A DNA stretch of 64,000 bases, from positions 434,001-498,000 of the forward strand of contig NZ_PYFW01000004.1 in assembly GCF_003020125.1 (NCBI RefSeq), written 5' to 3'. Shown here piece by piece: positions 50,155 through 59,100 of this stretch (within the stretch, counting starts at the first letter, position 1; each line of letters opens with the position of its first letter). This DNA comes from Bradyrhizobium sp. MOS003 (GTDB lineage Bacteria > Pseudomonadota > Alphaproteobacteria > Rhizobiales > Xanthobacteraceae). The notes under the pieces were generated by a model that ran no database searches, was not told where the DNA came from, and saw only the letters and a list, made by a program, of their open reading frames with translations. The position numbers and the translations under genes are program-made.

Positions 50155-51447
50155 ATGGATCAGAACACGCCCAGGGAAACGGCCAAGGAAACGACCAACG
50201 AAGCGCCTGCGGGAGCGATCCTGGAACCGGAGCGCTCGCAGCAAGCTGCGGTGCGCACCGCGCTCGTCGTGCTCGCGCTGTGCTTCACGCTGGCGGTCCT
50301 GGGCCGCGGCCTGAGCGAGAGCTTCACCGTCTTCCTCAAACCGATCTCCGAAAACTTCGGCTGGGACCGCGCCCAGGTCGTTTCGATCTATTCACTGACC
50401 TGGCTGATCAGCGGGTTGACCGCGCCGCTGGTGGGACGCCTGTTCGACCATTCCGGACCCCGCATCGTCTACGCGCTCGGTCTGTTCCTGCTCGGTGCGG
50501 CCTTCCTGATCGCAAGCCATGCGCAGGCGCTGTGGCAATTCCAGCTTTCAATCGGGCTCTGCGTCGGCATCGGCGTCGCCTTCATCGGCAATGTGCCGAA
50601 CTCGATGCTGCTCGGCCGCTGGTTCGGTGCAAAGCTGCCGACCGCAATGGCGGCGGTGTACTCGGCGATGGGCGGTGGCGTGCTGGCGTTGCTGCCGGCC
50701 TCGCAGCTCCTGATCGACCATCTCGGCTGGCGTGAAACCTACCAGCTGTTCGGCTTCGCCGCGCTTGGCCTGCTGGTGCCGCTGCTGCTGCTGCCCTGGC
50801 GGATGTTTTCGGCCGGCTCGCCGCATGTGACCAAGAGGAGCGATCCCGACTTCATCGACCACGGCTGGACGCTTCCGAGCGCCATGCGTCACCACGCGTT
50901 CTGGGCGCTCTTCTCCACCTTCTTCTTCACCGCCGTCGGCATGTATGCGATCGCCGCCCAGATCGTGGCCTATCTGATCGACGCGGGATTCCCGCCGCTC
51001 CAAGCCGCGACAGCCTGGGGCTTTTCCGGCGTCGTGCTCGTGTTCGGCATGCTTGGCGTGTCCACGCTCGACGGCCTGATCGGGCGCCGGCCGTCAGTGC
51101 TGCTGAGCTACGCGATCTCGATTCTGGGCATCGTCCTGCTCTGGCTGCTTCAGTACTATCCGAACATCATCCTGCTCACCGGCTTCGTCGTCTGCTTCGG
51201 CAGCATGATGGGCTCGCGCGGCCCGCTGATCACGGCAACCGCGATGAAGATCTTTCGCGGCAAGCGCGTCGGCACGATTTTCGGTACCATCTCGATCGGC
51301 AGCGGCCTCGGCTCCGCCTTCGGCTCATGGAGCGGCGGCCTCATCCACGATTTCACCCACGGCTACAACCTGCTGCTCGTATTCGCACTTGCGAGCGTGA
51401 TCCTCGGCATGATTCCATTCCTGATCGTGCCCGCGTTGCGGGAATAG
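50155..51447 (+). CDS. MFS transporter, oxalate/monocarboxylate-type
   Basis: 430 residues with 12 predicted helices. The N-terminal tail is polar. The MFS loop motif is LVGRLFDHSGPRIVYALGL; FGWDRAQVVSIYSLTWLISG and GRWFGAKLPTAMAAVYSAMGGG match the oxalate/formate antiporter and monocarboxylate transporter subfamily. Substrate remains open. It follows tyrS by 57 bases on the same strand. No neighbouring catabolic gene hints at the substrate. Confidence 0.87.
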   Translation: MDQNTPRETAKETTNEAPAGAILEPERSQQAAVRTALVVLALCFTLAVLGRGLSESFTVFLKPISENFGWDRAQVVSIYSLTWLISGLTAPLVGRLFDHSGPRIVYALGLFLLGAAFLIASHAQALWQFQLSIGLCVGIGVAFIGNVPNSMLLGRWFGAKLPTAMAAVYSAMGGGVLALLPASQLLIDHLGWRETYQLFGFAALGLLVPLLLLPWRMFSAGSPHVTKRSDPDFIDHGWTLPSAMRHHAFWALFSTFFFTAVGMYAIAAQIVAYLIDAGFPPLQAATAWGFSGVVLVFGMLGVSTLDGLIGRRPSVLLSYAISILGIVLLWLLQYYPNIILLTGFVVCFGSMMGSRGPLITATAMKIFRGKRVGTIFGTISIGSGLGSAFGSWSGGLIHDFTHGYNLLLVFALASVILGMIPFLIVPALRE

Positions 51448-51560
51448 GTCTCTCCAACGTAACCTGCATCCCTCGGTGTCACCGGGAAAATACGGATGAT
51501 TTCCAGACATCGTACGCAAAAAAATCCGGCGCGGGCGGCGTGAACGGACGAACTGCGGTG

Positions 51561-51585
51561 TTTTGTCCGACATGACAAAAATGTC
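51561..51585. promoter_or_regulatory. Overlapping palindromes upstream of doxX
   Basis: TTTTGTC N6 GACAAAA (51561-51580) overlaps GACAT N7 ATGTC (51569-51585). They lie 81-106 bases before the doxX start. The second repeat shares its right half with the first. This could be a redox or Rrf2-type operator, but no regulator gene is adjacent. Confidence 0.4.
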
Positions 51586-51666
51586 AGCGCAAATCGACGC
51601 GGGGTCGCTTGCGGGGTTGAACTGAATACGGTCCTAGTCGGGCATTGGATGGAGGGCAAAAAACCA

Positions 51667-52071
51667 ATGAACTTTCCTTATCTCACTCGCTTTCAACCGG
51701 TTCTCTTGAGCCTGTTTCGCTTCATCACCGGATTGCTGCTGTTCCAGTACGGCGTCGCAAAGATCTTCAAATTCCCGGTGCTCCCCTACTTCGCCAACAT
51801 CCCGCCGCTGATCTGGACGGCAGGCGCGATCGAGCTCGTGCTCGGCGCACTGCTGATGCTCGGCCTGTTCACCCGCCTCACCGCGTTCATCCTTTCCGGC
51901 GAAATGGCCTTCGCCTACTTCATGGGCCACATGCTCAAGGGCGAAACGCCGGTATTCCTGCCGCTGCTCAATGGCGGCACCGCTGCGATCCTGTTCTGCT
52001 TCGCCTGCCTCTATCTGTCGGCAGCCGGCGGCGGCTCGGTCAGCGCCGATGCGGCGATGGGCAAGGACTAA
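51667..52071 (+). CDS. DoxX-family membrane protein
   Basis: 134 residues with four membrane helices. LFRFITGLLLFQYGVAKIF, the IELVLGALLMLGLFTRLTAFIL block and AFAYFMGHM are DoxX-like. DoxX proteins are small quinone-linked or oxidative-stress related membrane proteins. The start is set at 51667 (MNFPYLTRFQ), with GGAGGG 11 bases upstream; the start at 51649 adds six residues without support. A hairpin follows the stop codon at 52122-52151. Confidence 0.88.
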   Translation: MNFPYLTRFQPVLLSLFRFITGLLLFQYGVAKIFKFPVLPYFANIPPLIWTAGAIELVLGALLMLGLFTRLTAFILSGEMAFAYFMGHMLKGETPVFLPLLNGGTAAILFCFACLYLSAAGGGSVSADAAMGKD

Positions 52072-52121
52072 CGGCACGTTCGCGCGGCGCCGAGGCGCTT
52101 GCGAATTAACCTGAAAGCAAA

Positions 52122-52151
52122 GACGGTACCGGCGGATCTGCCGGTGCCGTC
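52122..52151 (+). terminator. Terminator-like hairpin after doxX
   Basis: GACGGTACCGGC (52122-52133) and GCCGGTGCCGTC (52140-52151) pair over 12 bases with one G-T wobble, loop GGATCT. No T tract follows on the plus strand. Confidence 0.55.
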
Positions 52152-52238
52152 TCAGCGCGCCCCCAGCACGGTCCAGATCAGAACGAGGGCCGCCACGAGC
52201 AGCACGGCCATGACAAGGCGGTGAACGAATCGGTTCAT
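52152..52238 (-). CDS. Possible tiny membrane peptide (28 residues)
   Basis: On the minus strand an ATG at 52238 opens a 28-codon frame (stop at 52152). It begins MNRFVHRLVMAVLLVA, continues as one hydrophobic helix with an internal Trp, and ends LGAR. GGAG lies 7 bases before the ATG. The sequence has the make-up of a single-pass small protein with a positive N-terminal end, too short for standard gene finding. It overlaps no other gene but abuts the doxX hairpin. Confidence 0.5.
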   Translation of the reverse strand: MNRFVHRLVMAVLLVAALVLIWTVLGAR

Positions 52239-52456
52239 TGCCGCTCCGAGAGCGCTCGATCAGCAACAAAGTCCGGCTGCGATATCCTCCCGCAAGAATG
52301 CGGGCGCACGGCGATGCATGGCGTTCTGCCTGCACGCTTGCGCATGAGGCTGCAAAGCGGCCTTCGCGCGGCCGGCCGACCCAGGCCTCCATTCATGATT
52401 GGTAAGAACTTCATGCTACCCATGCGAGCAATAACAACCATTCCGTAGGGGCTGTG

Positions 52457-54151
52457 ATGAAGCTGTTGAGCCATCTGACGATCCGCACCAAGCTTGCCAG
52501 CATGGTCTGCCTTGCGGCTCTGACGGTCACGGCCATCATCGGCGTATCGTCCGTCCTCAGCAAGAGCCGCATGATGGAGGACCGGGTCCAGCAGATGCGG
52601 ACTGCGGTGGAGCTGCTCTACAATTACGCACAATCGCTTCAGGACGAGGTGACCGCCGGCAAGCTGCCGCTGGCCGACGCCAAGGCCCAATTCCACCAGC
52701 GTGGCCGCCGCATGAACTTCAACGGCAACCAGGGCTACCCCGTCGTCTACAACCCCGACACCTCCATCCTGGTGAATGGCGCCAACCAGCAGTTGGAAGG
52801 CAAGATCACCGGGGCCAAGGATTCCAACGGCGTCCTGATCGCCGACGCCATCATCAAGGCCGGCGGCGAGACCGCGCAGGGCGGCGTGACCTCCTATCTC
52901 TACCCCCGCCCCGGCCAGACCGAGCCCGTGCGCAAGACCGTGTTCGCGCGCAAATTCGCGCCCTGGAACGCAACCATCAGCTACGGCCTCTATGTCGACG
53001 ACATCGACGCCGACGTGCGCGCACTGACGCTGGAGCTCGCCGCGATCGGCATCGGCTTGATGCTGCTGATGGCGACCCTGTCCTGGCTGATCGCCCGCGA
53101 CGTCCTCAGCGCACTCGATCGCCAGAAGAACCGCATGCAGGAGATCTCCGCAGGCGCCATCGACAAGCCGGTCGAGGAGACCGATCGCGGCGACGAGCTC
53201 GGTCGCATGGCCGAGACGCTCGAAGTGCTGCGCCAGACCGCGCTGACGGCGCGTAATCTGGAAGCCGAGCAGGTCGCCACCAAGACCCGCACCGAGCAGG
53301 AGAAGCGCGACGCGCTGATCGCACTTGCCGACCGCTTCGATGCCTCCGTCGGCCAGCTCGTCGGCCTGATGGCCTCCGGTTCCGGCGAATTGGAAACCAC
53401 CGCCAAGTCGATGTCCTCGACTGCCGAAGGCACCAACCGCCGCGCCGCCGTGGTCGGTACCGCCGCGACCGAAGCCAGCCAGCGCGTCCAGACCGTCGCG
53501 GCCGCCGCCGAAGAACTCTCCTCCTCCATCACCGAGATCAGCCGCCAGGTCGCGCAATCCGCCGAAGTCACGGGCCGCGCCGTGGACAGCGCCCGCCGCA
53601 CCGACACCATCGTGCGCGCGCTCTCGGACGGCGCCCAGCAGATCGAGCACGTCGCCGAGCTGATCTCCAACATCGCCGCCCAGACCAACCTGCTCGCACT
53701 CAACGCCACCATCGAGGCCGCACGCGCCGGCGAAGCCGGCCGTGGCTTTGCCGTCGTCGCTTCAGAGGTGAAGTCGCTGGCGAGTCAGACCGCCGAAGCC
53801 ACCCGCGAGATCGGCGACAAGATCGCGCAGATCCAGGGCGCAACCAAGGAGGCCGTGGATGCCATCGGCGGCATCACAGCCACCATCGAGGAGGTCAGTC
53901 GCATCGCCACCTCGATCGGGGCCGCCATCGAAGAGCAAGGCGCCGCCACTGCCGAGATCGCCCGCAGCGTCTCGCAGACCGCGGAGGCGACCCAGGAAGT
54001 CACCACCAATATCAGCGGCGTCTCGACCGCCGCGAACGAGACCGGCAACGCCGCCGGCATGGTGCTCGCCGCAGCCAGCAACCTCTCCAAGCAGGCGGAG
54101 CAGCTATCCGGCGAAGTCGGGACGTTCCTGGCAGGCGTGCGCGCGGCGTAG
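52457..54151 (+). CDS. Methyl-accepting chemotaxis protein with single Cache domain
   Basis: 564 residues. Transmembrane helix at residues 12-33, periplasmic Cache_2-type sensor to about residue 190 (GNQGYPVVYNPDTSILVNG, WNATISYGLYVDDID), second membrane helix near 195-215, HAMP domain to about 265, and a long signalling domain whose hairpin tip reads IAAQTNLLALNATIEAARAG. It senses a small ligand and controls CheA. GTG at 52454 and ATG at 52457 both fit the AGGGG site; I choose ATG. No che genes are adjacent. Confidence 0.93.
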   Translation: MKLLSHLTIRTKLASMVCLAALTVTAIIGVSSVLSKSRMMEDRVQQMRTAVELLYNYAQSLQDEVTAGKLPLADAKAQFHQRGRRMNFNGNQGYPVVYNPDTSILVNGANQQLEGKITGAKDSNGVLIADAIIKAGGETAQGGVTSYLYPRPGQTEPVRKTVFARKFAPWNATISYGLYVDDIDADVRALTLELAAIGIGLMLLMATLSWLIARDVLSALDRQKNRMQEISAGAIDKPVEETDRGDELGRMAETLEVLRQTALTARNLEAEQVATKTRTEQEKRDALIALADRFDASVGQLVGLMASGSGELETTAKSMSSTAEGTNRRAAVVGTAATEASQRVQTVAAAAEELSSSITEISRQVAQSAEVTGRAVDSARRTDTIVRALSDGAQQIEHVAELISNIAAQTNLLALNATIEAARAGEAGRGFAVVASEVKSLASQTAEATREIGDKIAQIQGATKEAVDAIGGITATIEEVSRIATSIGAAIEEQGAATAEIARSVSQTAEATQEVTTNISGVSTAANETGNAAGMVLAAASNLSKQAEQLSGEVGTFLAGVRAA

Positions 54152-54177
54152 GGTCTCCTGCGCTAAACTCTCCACAG

Positions 54178-54264
54178 CGTCATGGCCGGGCTTGTCCCGG
54201 CCATCCACGTTTTCCGCGTCTACAGAAAGAACCGTCGATGCCCGGGACAAGCCCGGGCGTGACG
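54178..54264. repeat. Palindromic repeat (GGCCGGGCTTGTCCCGGCC type)
   Basis: CGTCA at the left and TGACG at the right frame two internal hairpins: TGGCCGGG/CCCGGCCA at 54183-54203 and GCCCGGGACAAGCCCGGGC near 54240-54258. It sits between the convergent chemotaxis and AsmA-like genes, and probably terminates transcription from one or both. It is a fourth, different repeat family in this window. Confidence 0.75.
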
Positions 54265-54282
54265 ACCTCTTCAGCCCTGCTC

Positions 54283-57200
54283 CTATCGCCGCGTCAGGGT
54301 GCAGCCGCTCGAGAGCTGGCGCGTCGATCCGGTCGAGCCGTCGTTCGACTGCGAGGGGAATTCCTCGAACGGTGAGTTCTGCTTGCCGGTGTTGAACTCG
54401 AAGATCTTGCGGAACAGGCCCGGGGCCATCGCCGAGATTGGATTGACGCGCATCACGGGCGCCGCCGGCGTGCCGACGACCTCATAGGTCACGCCGATCA
54501 AGCCTTCATTGTTGCCGCCGCCGAGGAAGATGCCGAACAGCGGGATCTGGCCGAAGATGTTGTTGACGCCATACATCGGCACGAAGGTGCCGCTCATGCA
54601 GACCTGGTTGCCGGGATAGTCGATCGAGCCCTCGATGGTAGCGCCGATCATCGGACCCTTGACCACGCCGTCGCGCACCGTCAGCGCGCCGTTCTGCCGC
54701 GTGAACTCGGCACGGAGCGCACTGAACGAGACCCCGCTGCCGCCGCCGTTGGGCGCGCCGGCGGCGACGCGTTCGAGCTGTGCCTCGCCCTTCACCGTGA
54801 AGTCGCGAACATTGATGAGGCCCTCGCGCGAGGTGTTCGGCTCGGACGTCGGCGGCTCCATCGCCACCACCATCTGGCCGCCGACGGCCTTGGTATAGGT
54901 GTCGGTGAACCGCAGCAGCGCGCCGGCATCGTTGGTCTGGAGGTAGATCACCTCGCGGCTGCCCTGCGCACGTCCGCCGCGCAGATCGGCCGCCACCGGC
55001 GTGTCCTTGCCGATCTTGCCGCTCAACGTGAACGCCTTGATGGCACCATTGCGTTTCGACATCTTGGCATCGACGCTGCGCATTGCCTCGCCATTGAAGC
55101 CGGCGACGGCGCCGAGTTTCACGTCGATGTCGAAATCGACGTTTTTCAGCTTGTTGTTCTTGTCGTCCTTGGAATTGCCCGAGATCGCCGATTTCAGGAA
55201 GCCGCGGCCGTCGAACACATCGCCGCGCATGGTGCCCTTGACCACGCCATCCTGGCTGCGCTCCACCTTCAGCGAGGCCTTGTCGCCATCGGACGGCGCA
55301 TAGGTCGGGAAGTTCGCATTCATGAGGTCGCCGTTCGCGTCGACTTCGAGCGAGCCCTTGATCGAGGCGCCACCGCCTTCGATGACGATGTCCTCCAGAC
55401 GCGTCGATTGCGCGGTCGGCACGACCTTGAAGCTGGCCTTGCCGGACTTGCCCGGCAACTTGACCCAGCCCGGAAGGATATTGTCGAGCTTGACCGAGGT
55501 CAGGTCGGCTTCGACGCCGAGCTTGGTCGTCTGCTCGGGACCGCCGGCGATCTTGCCCGAAAGCTTGATCGGCAACGATCCGCTGACGGCGGGGCCGAGA
55601 TCGAATCCCAGGCGCGCCCGGCTCGCATCGTCCAGCGTCGCCTGCAACCTGACATCCGCGTCGCCCTCGGCGGGCTTGCGATAGTCGAGCGAGGCCGCCT
55701 GCCCGTTGATCTTGACGTCGCCCTTGACCTGATAGCCCTGGTTGCTCGCAACGATCTTCAGAGTGTTGGCCTCCAGCTTCTGGTTCATCACCAGCTTGTC
55801 GGCGGCAAAACCGTTGAGATCGGCGGTGACGGTGTAGGTCGTGTCCGCCTTGGTCAGCTCGCCCTTGACCGGGAGACCGAGCTGGATGTTCGCCGTGAAC
55901 GTCCCCTTGCTGGTGTTGGGATCGATGACGGTCGACGACAGATCACTCAGGCGATCATTCGAGAGCATCTCGGCCGCCGCAGGCACCGGTCCGTCGACGC
56001 GGAACCGGGTCCGCGACGGCGACGGTTTGGGCGCCATGTCAGGCACCTCGAAAACGAAATCGGAAATCGTGACCTTGCGGCCGGCAGGCGTATCGGCAAT
56101 GCCCTGTCCGATGGTCACGGTCGCGGTGCGGCCGGTCACGCGCGCCTTCATATCGGCATCGTGCACGACAGGCATGCCGTCCACGGGACGGACCGCGACG
56201 CCGCTCGCCACGATGTTGACCGAGAGGCCGTCGTCGGGAATCGGCGGGCCCTTGCGCGGAAGGTTTTTCGTCGGCGAATTGACGCCGATCTCGATGCGCT
56301 GGAGCGTACCGCGCTCGATCCGCTCGATCACCCATTCCCGCAACTCGGGAACGACCAGCGTCGGCCACATCCGCTTCAGCGCGGAGGCCGACATCGGGGT
56401 TCCCGCAAAGCCCAGCGTCAGCCGCGGCTCGCCGGAATAGTCGATGGCACCGGTGCCGGCGACGCCGATCTCGCCATTGCTGATGTCGGCCTGCGTCAGC
56501 AAGAGGCGCTTGTGATCGGTGTCGAAGCGAAAGCCGACGGCGATGCGGTTGAAGACGAGCGGCGGCTCGTTGTCGATGCCGCCGAGCAGGATCGAACCGC
56601 CGCTGAAGCCGAGCTGCCAGTCATTGACGGTGCCGTTGGGCGGTTCGACATGGGCCAGAAGCGTCAGACGGTTCGCGCCCGACAGGATCTTGAACGGGGC
56701 GACCAGCACCCGCCGATTGGCGTCCCACTCGACGTTGATCTCGGCCTGGTCGATCGCCATCGGATAGTCTGGCGTGTCGGTGTCGATGATATTGCCGGCG
56801 CCGACCGCGATCTTGCCGCGGAAGAAGGTCGGCACGCCGTCGCGGCCGAGCTCGCCCTTGAGCTCGCCCGTCAGAGGCAGATCGGCCGTGTAGGTGAGGT
56901 CCTTGACCCGCAGCGCCAGGAGGATGTTGGAGGTCGAGACTTTGTCGGCCTTGATGTCGACCGAGCGCACGCCGTTCTCGGCCGGCCCGATCGTGGCGCG
57001 CAGCATCCAGGGGCGCGCGCCCTCTTCGCCCAGGCTGAGCGTGACGCCACCGCGACTCGGCCGGCGCAGGCTCAGCGTGATGTTCTCAAAGGACCATTTG
57101 CTGCCGCGCTGCTGATCGTCGACGATCAGATTACCGTTCTTCAGGCCGATCTCGTTGAGGTTCTGGCCGTCGAGGCCGGTCATGCTCAGACTGTCGAGCC

Positions 57201-58008
57201 AGTCGAGGCCCTGGAGGATGCCGCTCTGCGCCGTCGCCTGAGGCGGGACTTGAGAGGCGGCTTGGGATGGATCCTGGCTCGCAGGCGCCGTGGCGAATGG
57301 CGGCGGCGGGACGCCATTGCGCGGGAATGTCGGCGGCAGGCCCGCGTCCTTCTTCGAGGCGACGCCGGTTGCCAGCGGCTTTGTGGTATCGCCGGCGGAC
57401 ACGGTGACGGTGCCGTCGGGCGCGATGCGGATGGCGAGCTCGGCATCGACCAGATTGAGACTTTCGGCGCGCAGGTGCCCCATCAAGAGGCCTGCACCCG
57501 ACAGCTTCACTTCGGCCTTCGGCGCGCTGGCAACGATGGCGTGATCGCGATCGCGGACGATGATGTCCCGGATGCGTACGGCGATGCGGACCCGGCCGGC
57601 GCGCTCGATCTGGGTGCCTCCGATCTCGACCGTGTTGCCGTGACCGATATTGTCCTCGATCGCGGCTGCCAGCCACGGCGTTGCGATATCGAGATTGATG
57701 GGGCCGGCACCGAGCCGCCACCACAGTGCCCCGAAGCAGCCGACGAAGATGACGGCGAGGGTCCCGACGACGAGCGCGACCCGCTTCAGCCAGCGATCGG
57801 CGGCCAGCCAGCGCCGAAGCCCGCCAAACCCGTCACCGAAGCGATGAAAGCCCGAATTGGAACGCGACAACAGCCGGCGCGCGCGATGGCGCGCGGCCGC
57901 CTCCTGATCCGGATCCCAATCGGCGTCGTCCCATTCCTGCGGCTGTTGCTGAACGCCGCGCCGATCGAAGTCCGGATTGTAATCCTGGGGCGACTTGTTC
58001 CTTGCCAT
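54283..58008 (-). CDS. AsmA/YhdP-like inner-membrane-anchored protein (DUF3971)
   Basis: 1241 residues from the ATG at 58008, which has GAGAGG directly before it. The N-terminal 70 residues are polar and charged, then a membrane helix at about 76-98 (KRVALVVGTLAVIFVGCFGALWW), and the rest is periplasmic beta-repeat structure of the AsmA-like/DUF3971 type, near the size of E. coli YhdP. Proteins of this type bridge inner and outer membrane and move phospholipids. The C-terminal SGCTLTRR end has an AsmA_2-like domain. A Q/P/D-rich cytoplasmic N terminus is unusual. The alternative start at 58131 is less likely. The gene is bounded by the repeat at 54178-54264. Confidence 0.87.
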   Translation of the reverse strand: MARNKSPQDYNPDFDRRGVQQQPQEWDDADWDPDQEAAARHRARRLLSRSNSGFHRFGDGFGGLRRWLAADRWLKRVALVVGTLAVIFVGCFGALWWRLGAGPINLDIATPWLAAAIEDNIGHGNTVEIGGTQIERAGRVRIAVRIRDIIVRDRDHAIVASAPKAEVKLSGAGLLMGHLRAESLNLVDAELAIRIAPDGTVTVSAGDTTKPLATGVASKKDAGLPPTFPRNGVPPPPFATAPASQDPSQAASQVPPQATAQSGILQGLDWLDSLSMTGLDGQNLNEIGLKNGNLIVDDQQRGSKWSFENITLSLRRPSRGGVTLSLGEEGARPWMLRATIGPAENGVRSVDIKADKVSTSNILLALRVKDLTYTADLPLTGELKGELGRDGVPTFFRGKIAVGAGNIIDTDTPDYPMAIDQAEINVEWDANRRVLVAPFKILSGANRLTLLAHVEPPNGTVNDWQLGFSGGSILLGGIDNEPPLVFNRIAVGFRFDTDHKRLLLTQADISNGEIGVAGTGAIDYSGEPRLTLGFAGTPMSASALKRMWPTLVVPELREWVIERIERGTLQRIEIGVNSPTKNLPRKGPPIPDDGLSVNIVASGVAVRPVDGMPVVHDADMKARVTGRTATVTIGQGIADTPAGRKVTISDFVFEVPDMAPKPSPSRTRFRVDGPVPAAAEMLSNDRLSDLSSTVIDPNTSKGTFTANIQLGLPVKGELTKADTTYTVTADLNGFAADKLVMNQKLEANTLKIVASNQGYQVKGDVKINGQAASLDYRKPAEGDADVRLQATLDDASRARLGFDLGPAVSGSLPIKLSGKIAGGPEQTTKLGVEADLTSVKLDNILPGWVKLPGKSGKASFKVVPTAQSTRLEDIVIEGGGASIKGSLEVDANGDLMNANFPTYAPSDGDKASLKVERSQDGVVKGTMRGDVFDGRGFLKSAISGNSKDDKNNKLKNVDFDIDVKLGAVAGFNGEAMRSVDAKMSKRNGAIKAFTLSGKIGKDTPVAADLRGGRAQGSREVIYLQTNDAGALLRFTDTYTKAVGGQMVVAMEPPTSEPNTSREGLINVRDFTVKGEAQLERVAAGAPNGGGSGVSFSALRAEFTRQNGALTVRDGVVKGPMIGATIEGSIDYPGNQVCMSGTFVPMYGVNNIFGQIPLFGIFLGGGNNEGLIGVTYEVVGTPAAPVMRVNPISAMAPGLFRKIFEFNTGKQNSPFEEFPSQSNDGSTGSTRQLSSGCTLTRR

Positions 58009-58299
58009 TGCCTCTCGATACAGGCGCCCGTCGTAGGATTGAGCGCCGCCGGGACCGCAGCCGTCCGCGGGAAGCGAAGCTCCCTGCGCCGGCATTGCCG
58101 CCATACCTCGAATATTCCTGCTGTTCGTCATTTCGCCCCGGGAGCGCGTTCAACGAGCAGTGGGGTGGTACGTGGAATTCCTTGTAACCATATCCCGGCG
58201 CCGCCAGACTTGCCCAGCCGAGGGCGCGATTCCGGCACGCCGGACGAGAGCTGCAATACCGGTTCGATTGACCCGCCGAAAGCGTCGAAAGGAAGGCGT

Positions 58300-58989
58300 A
58301 TGTCCAAGAAATCCCGAACGAAATCGTCCAAAACGCCCTCCGGCAGTTCGACGGCTAAAAAGAAGACCCTCGCAACGCGGCCCTCGACTCCGGCCAAGTC
58401 CGCGAAAACACCCCGGACACCGGCGAGCAAATCAATCGGGACCTTAGCAAAACCAGGATCACACAGGGCCGAATCGAAACAGTTAAATTCCTCCAAATCG
58501 GCGCCCCCGCCCGCGAAGGCGAAGTCTGGCCTGGCCGAGGGCCAGAAGGCCCCCGCCTTCCGCCTGCCCCGCGACGGGGGCGACGTCGTCACATTGGCGG
58601 ACTATGCCGGCCAAAAGCTCGTGCTGTTCTTCTACCCCCGCGCCGACACCCCGGGCTGCACCCGGGAGGCGATCGACTTCACCCGGCTCGCCGGCGCCTT
58701 CGCCGCTGCCGGCACCGCCGTGCTCGGCGTCTCCGCCGATCCGTTAAAGGCCCAGGAGAAATTCCGCGACAAGCACAGCCTCGGTATCCCCCTGCTCTCG
58801 GACGAGACGCACCAGATGCTGGAAGCCTATGGCGCCTGGGGCGAAAAGTCGATGTATGGCAAGAGCTTCCTTGGAATTCTTCGCACCACGATACTGGTCG
58901 GGGCCGATGGCAGATTAGCCAGGATCTGGCGCAACGTGCGGGTCGACGGCCATGCCGACGAGGTGCTGGAAGCGGCAAGAAGTCTTTAA
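58300..58989 (+). CDS. Bcp/PrxQ-type peroxiredoxin with lysine-rich N-terminal extension
   Basis: 229 residues from the ATG at 58300 with AAAGGAAGG before it. Residues 1-78 are Lys/Ser/Pro/Thr-rich (KSSKTPSGSSTAKKKTL, TPAKSAKTPRTPASK), unlike normal Bcp proteins (about 155 residues). The Bcp domain then runs APAFRLPRDGGDVVTLADYAG, FFYPRADTPGC with peroxidatic Cys120, and SVSADPLKAQEKFRDKH-like region. The usual resolving Cys five residues later is missing (TREAI instead of xxAC), so it should be a 1-Cys type or use an external thiol. It probably reduces organic hydroperoxides. Confidence 0.87.
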   Translation: MSKKSRTKSSKTPSGSSTAKKKTLATRPSTPAKSAKTPRTPASKSIGTLAKPGSHRAESKQLNSSKSAPPPAKAKSGLAEGQKAPAFRLPRDGGDVVTLADYAGQKLVLFFYPRADTPGCTREAIDFTRLAGAFAAAGTAVLGVSADPLKAQEKFRDKHSLGIPLLSDETHQMLEAYGAWGEKSMYGKSFLGILRTTILVGADGRLARIWRNVRVDGHADEVLEAARSL

Positions 58990-59100
58990 CCAGCCCATCA
59001 AATTCGCGCGCTCCCATTTCCGGAAAATTAACCATGACCGGCCCAGATTGCCGCGGCAATTAAGGCCGTACGGACTCATCCGACCGGCGCGGGAGTGCCG

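Noticed and set aside
55408..58299. 964 codons in frame upstream of the Bcp peroxiredoxin
   Set aside because: The frame is open by chance opposite the AsmA-like gene; the real start has AAAGGAAGG at 58300.
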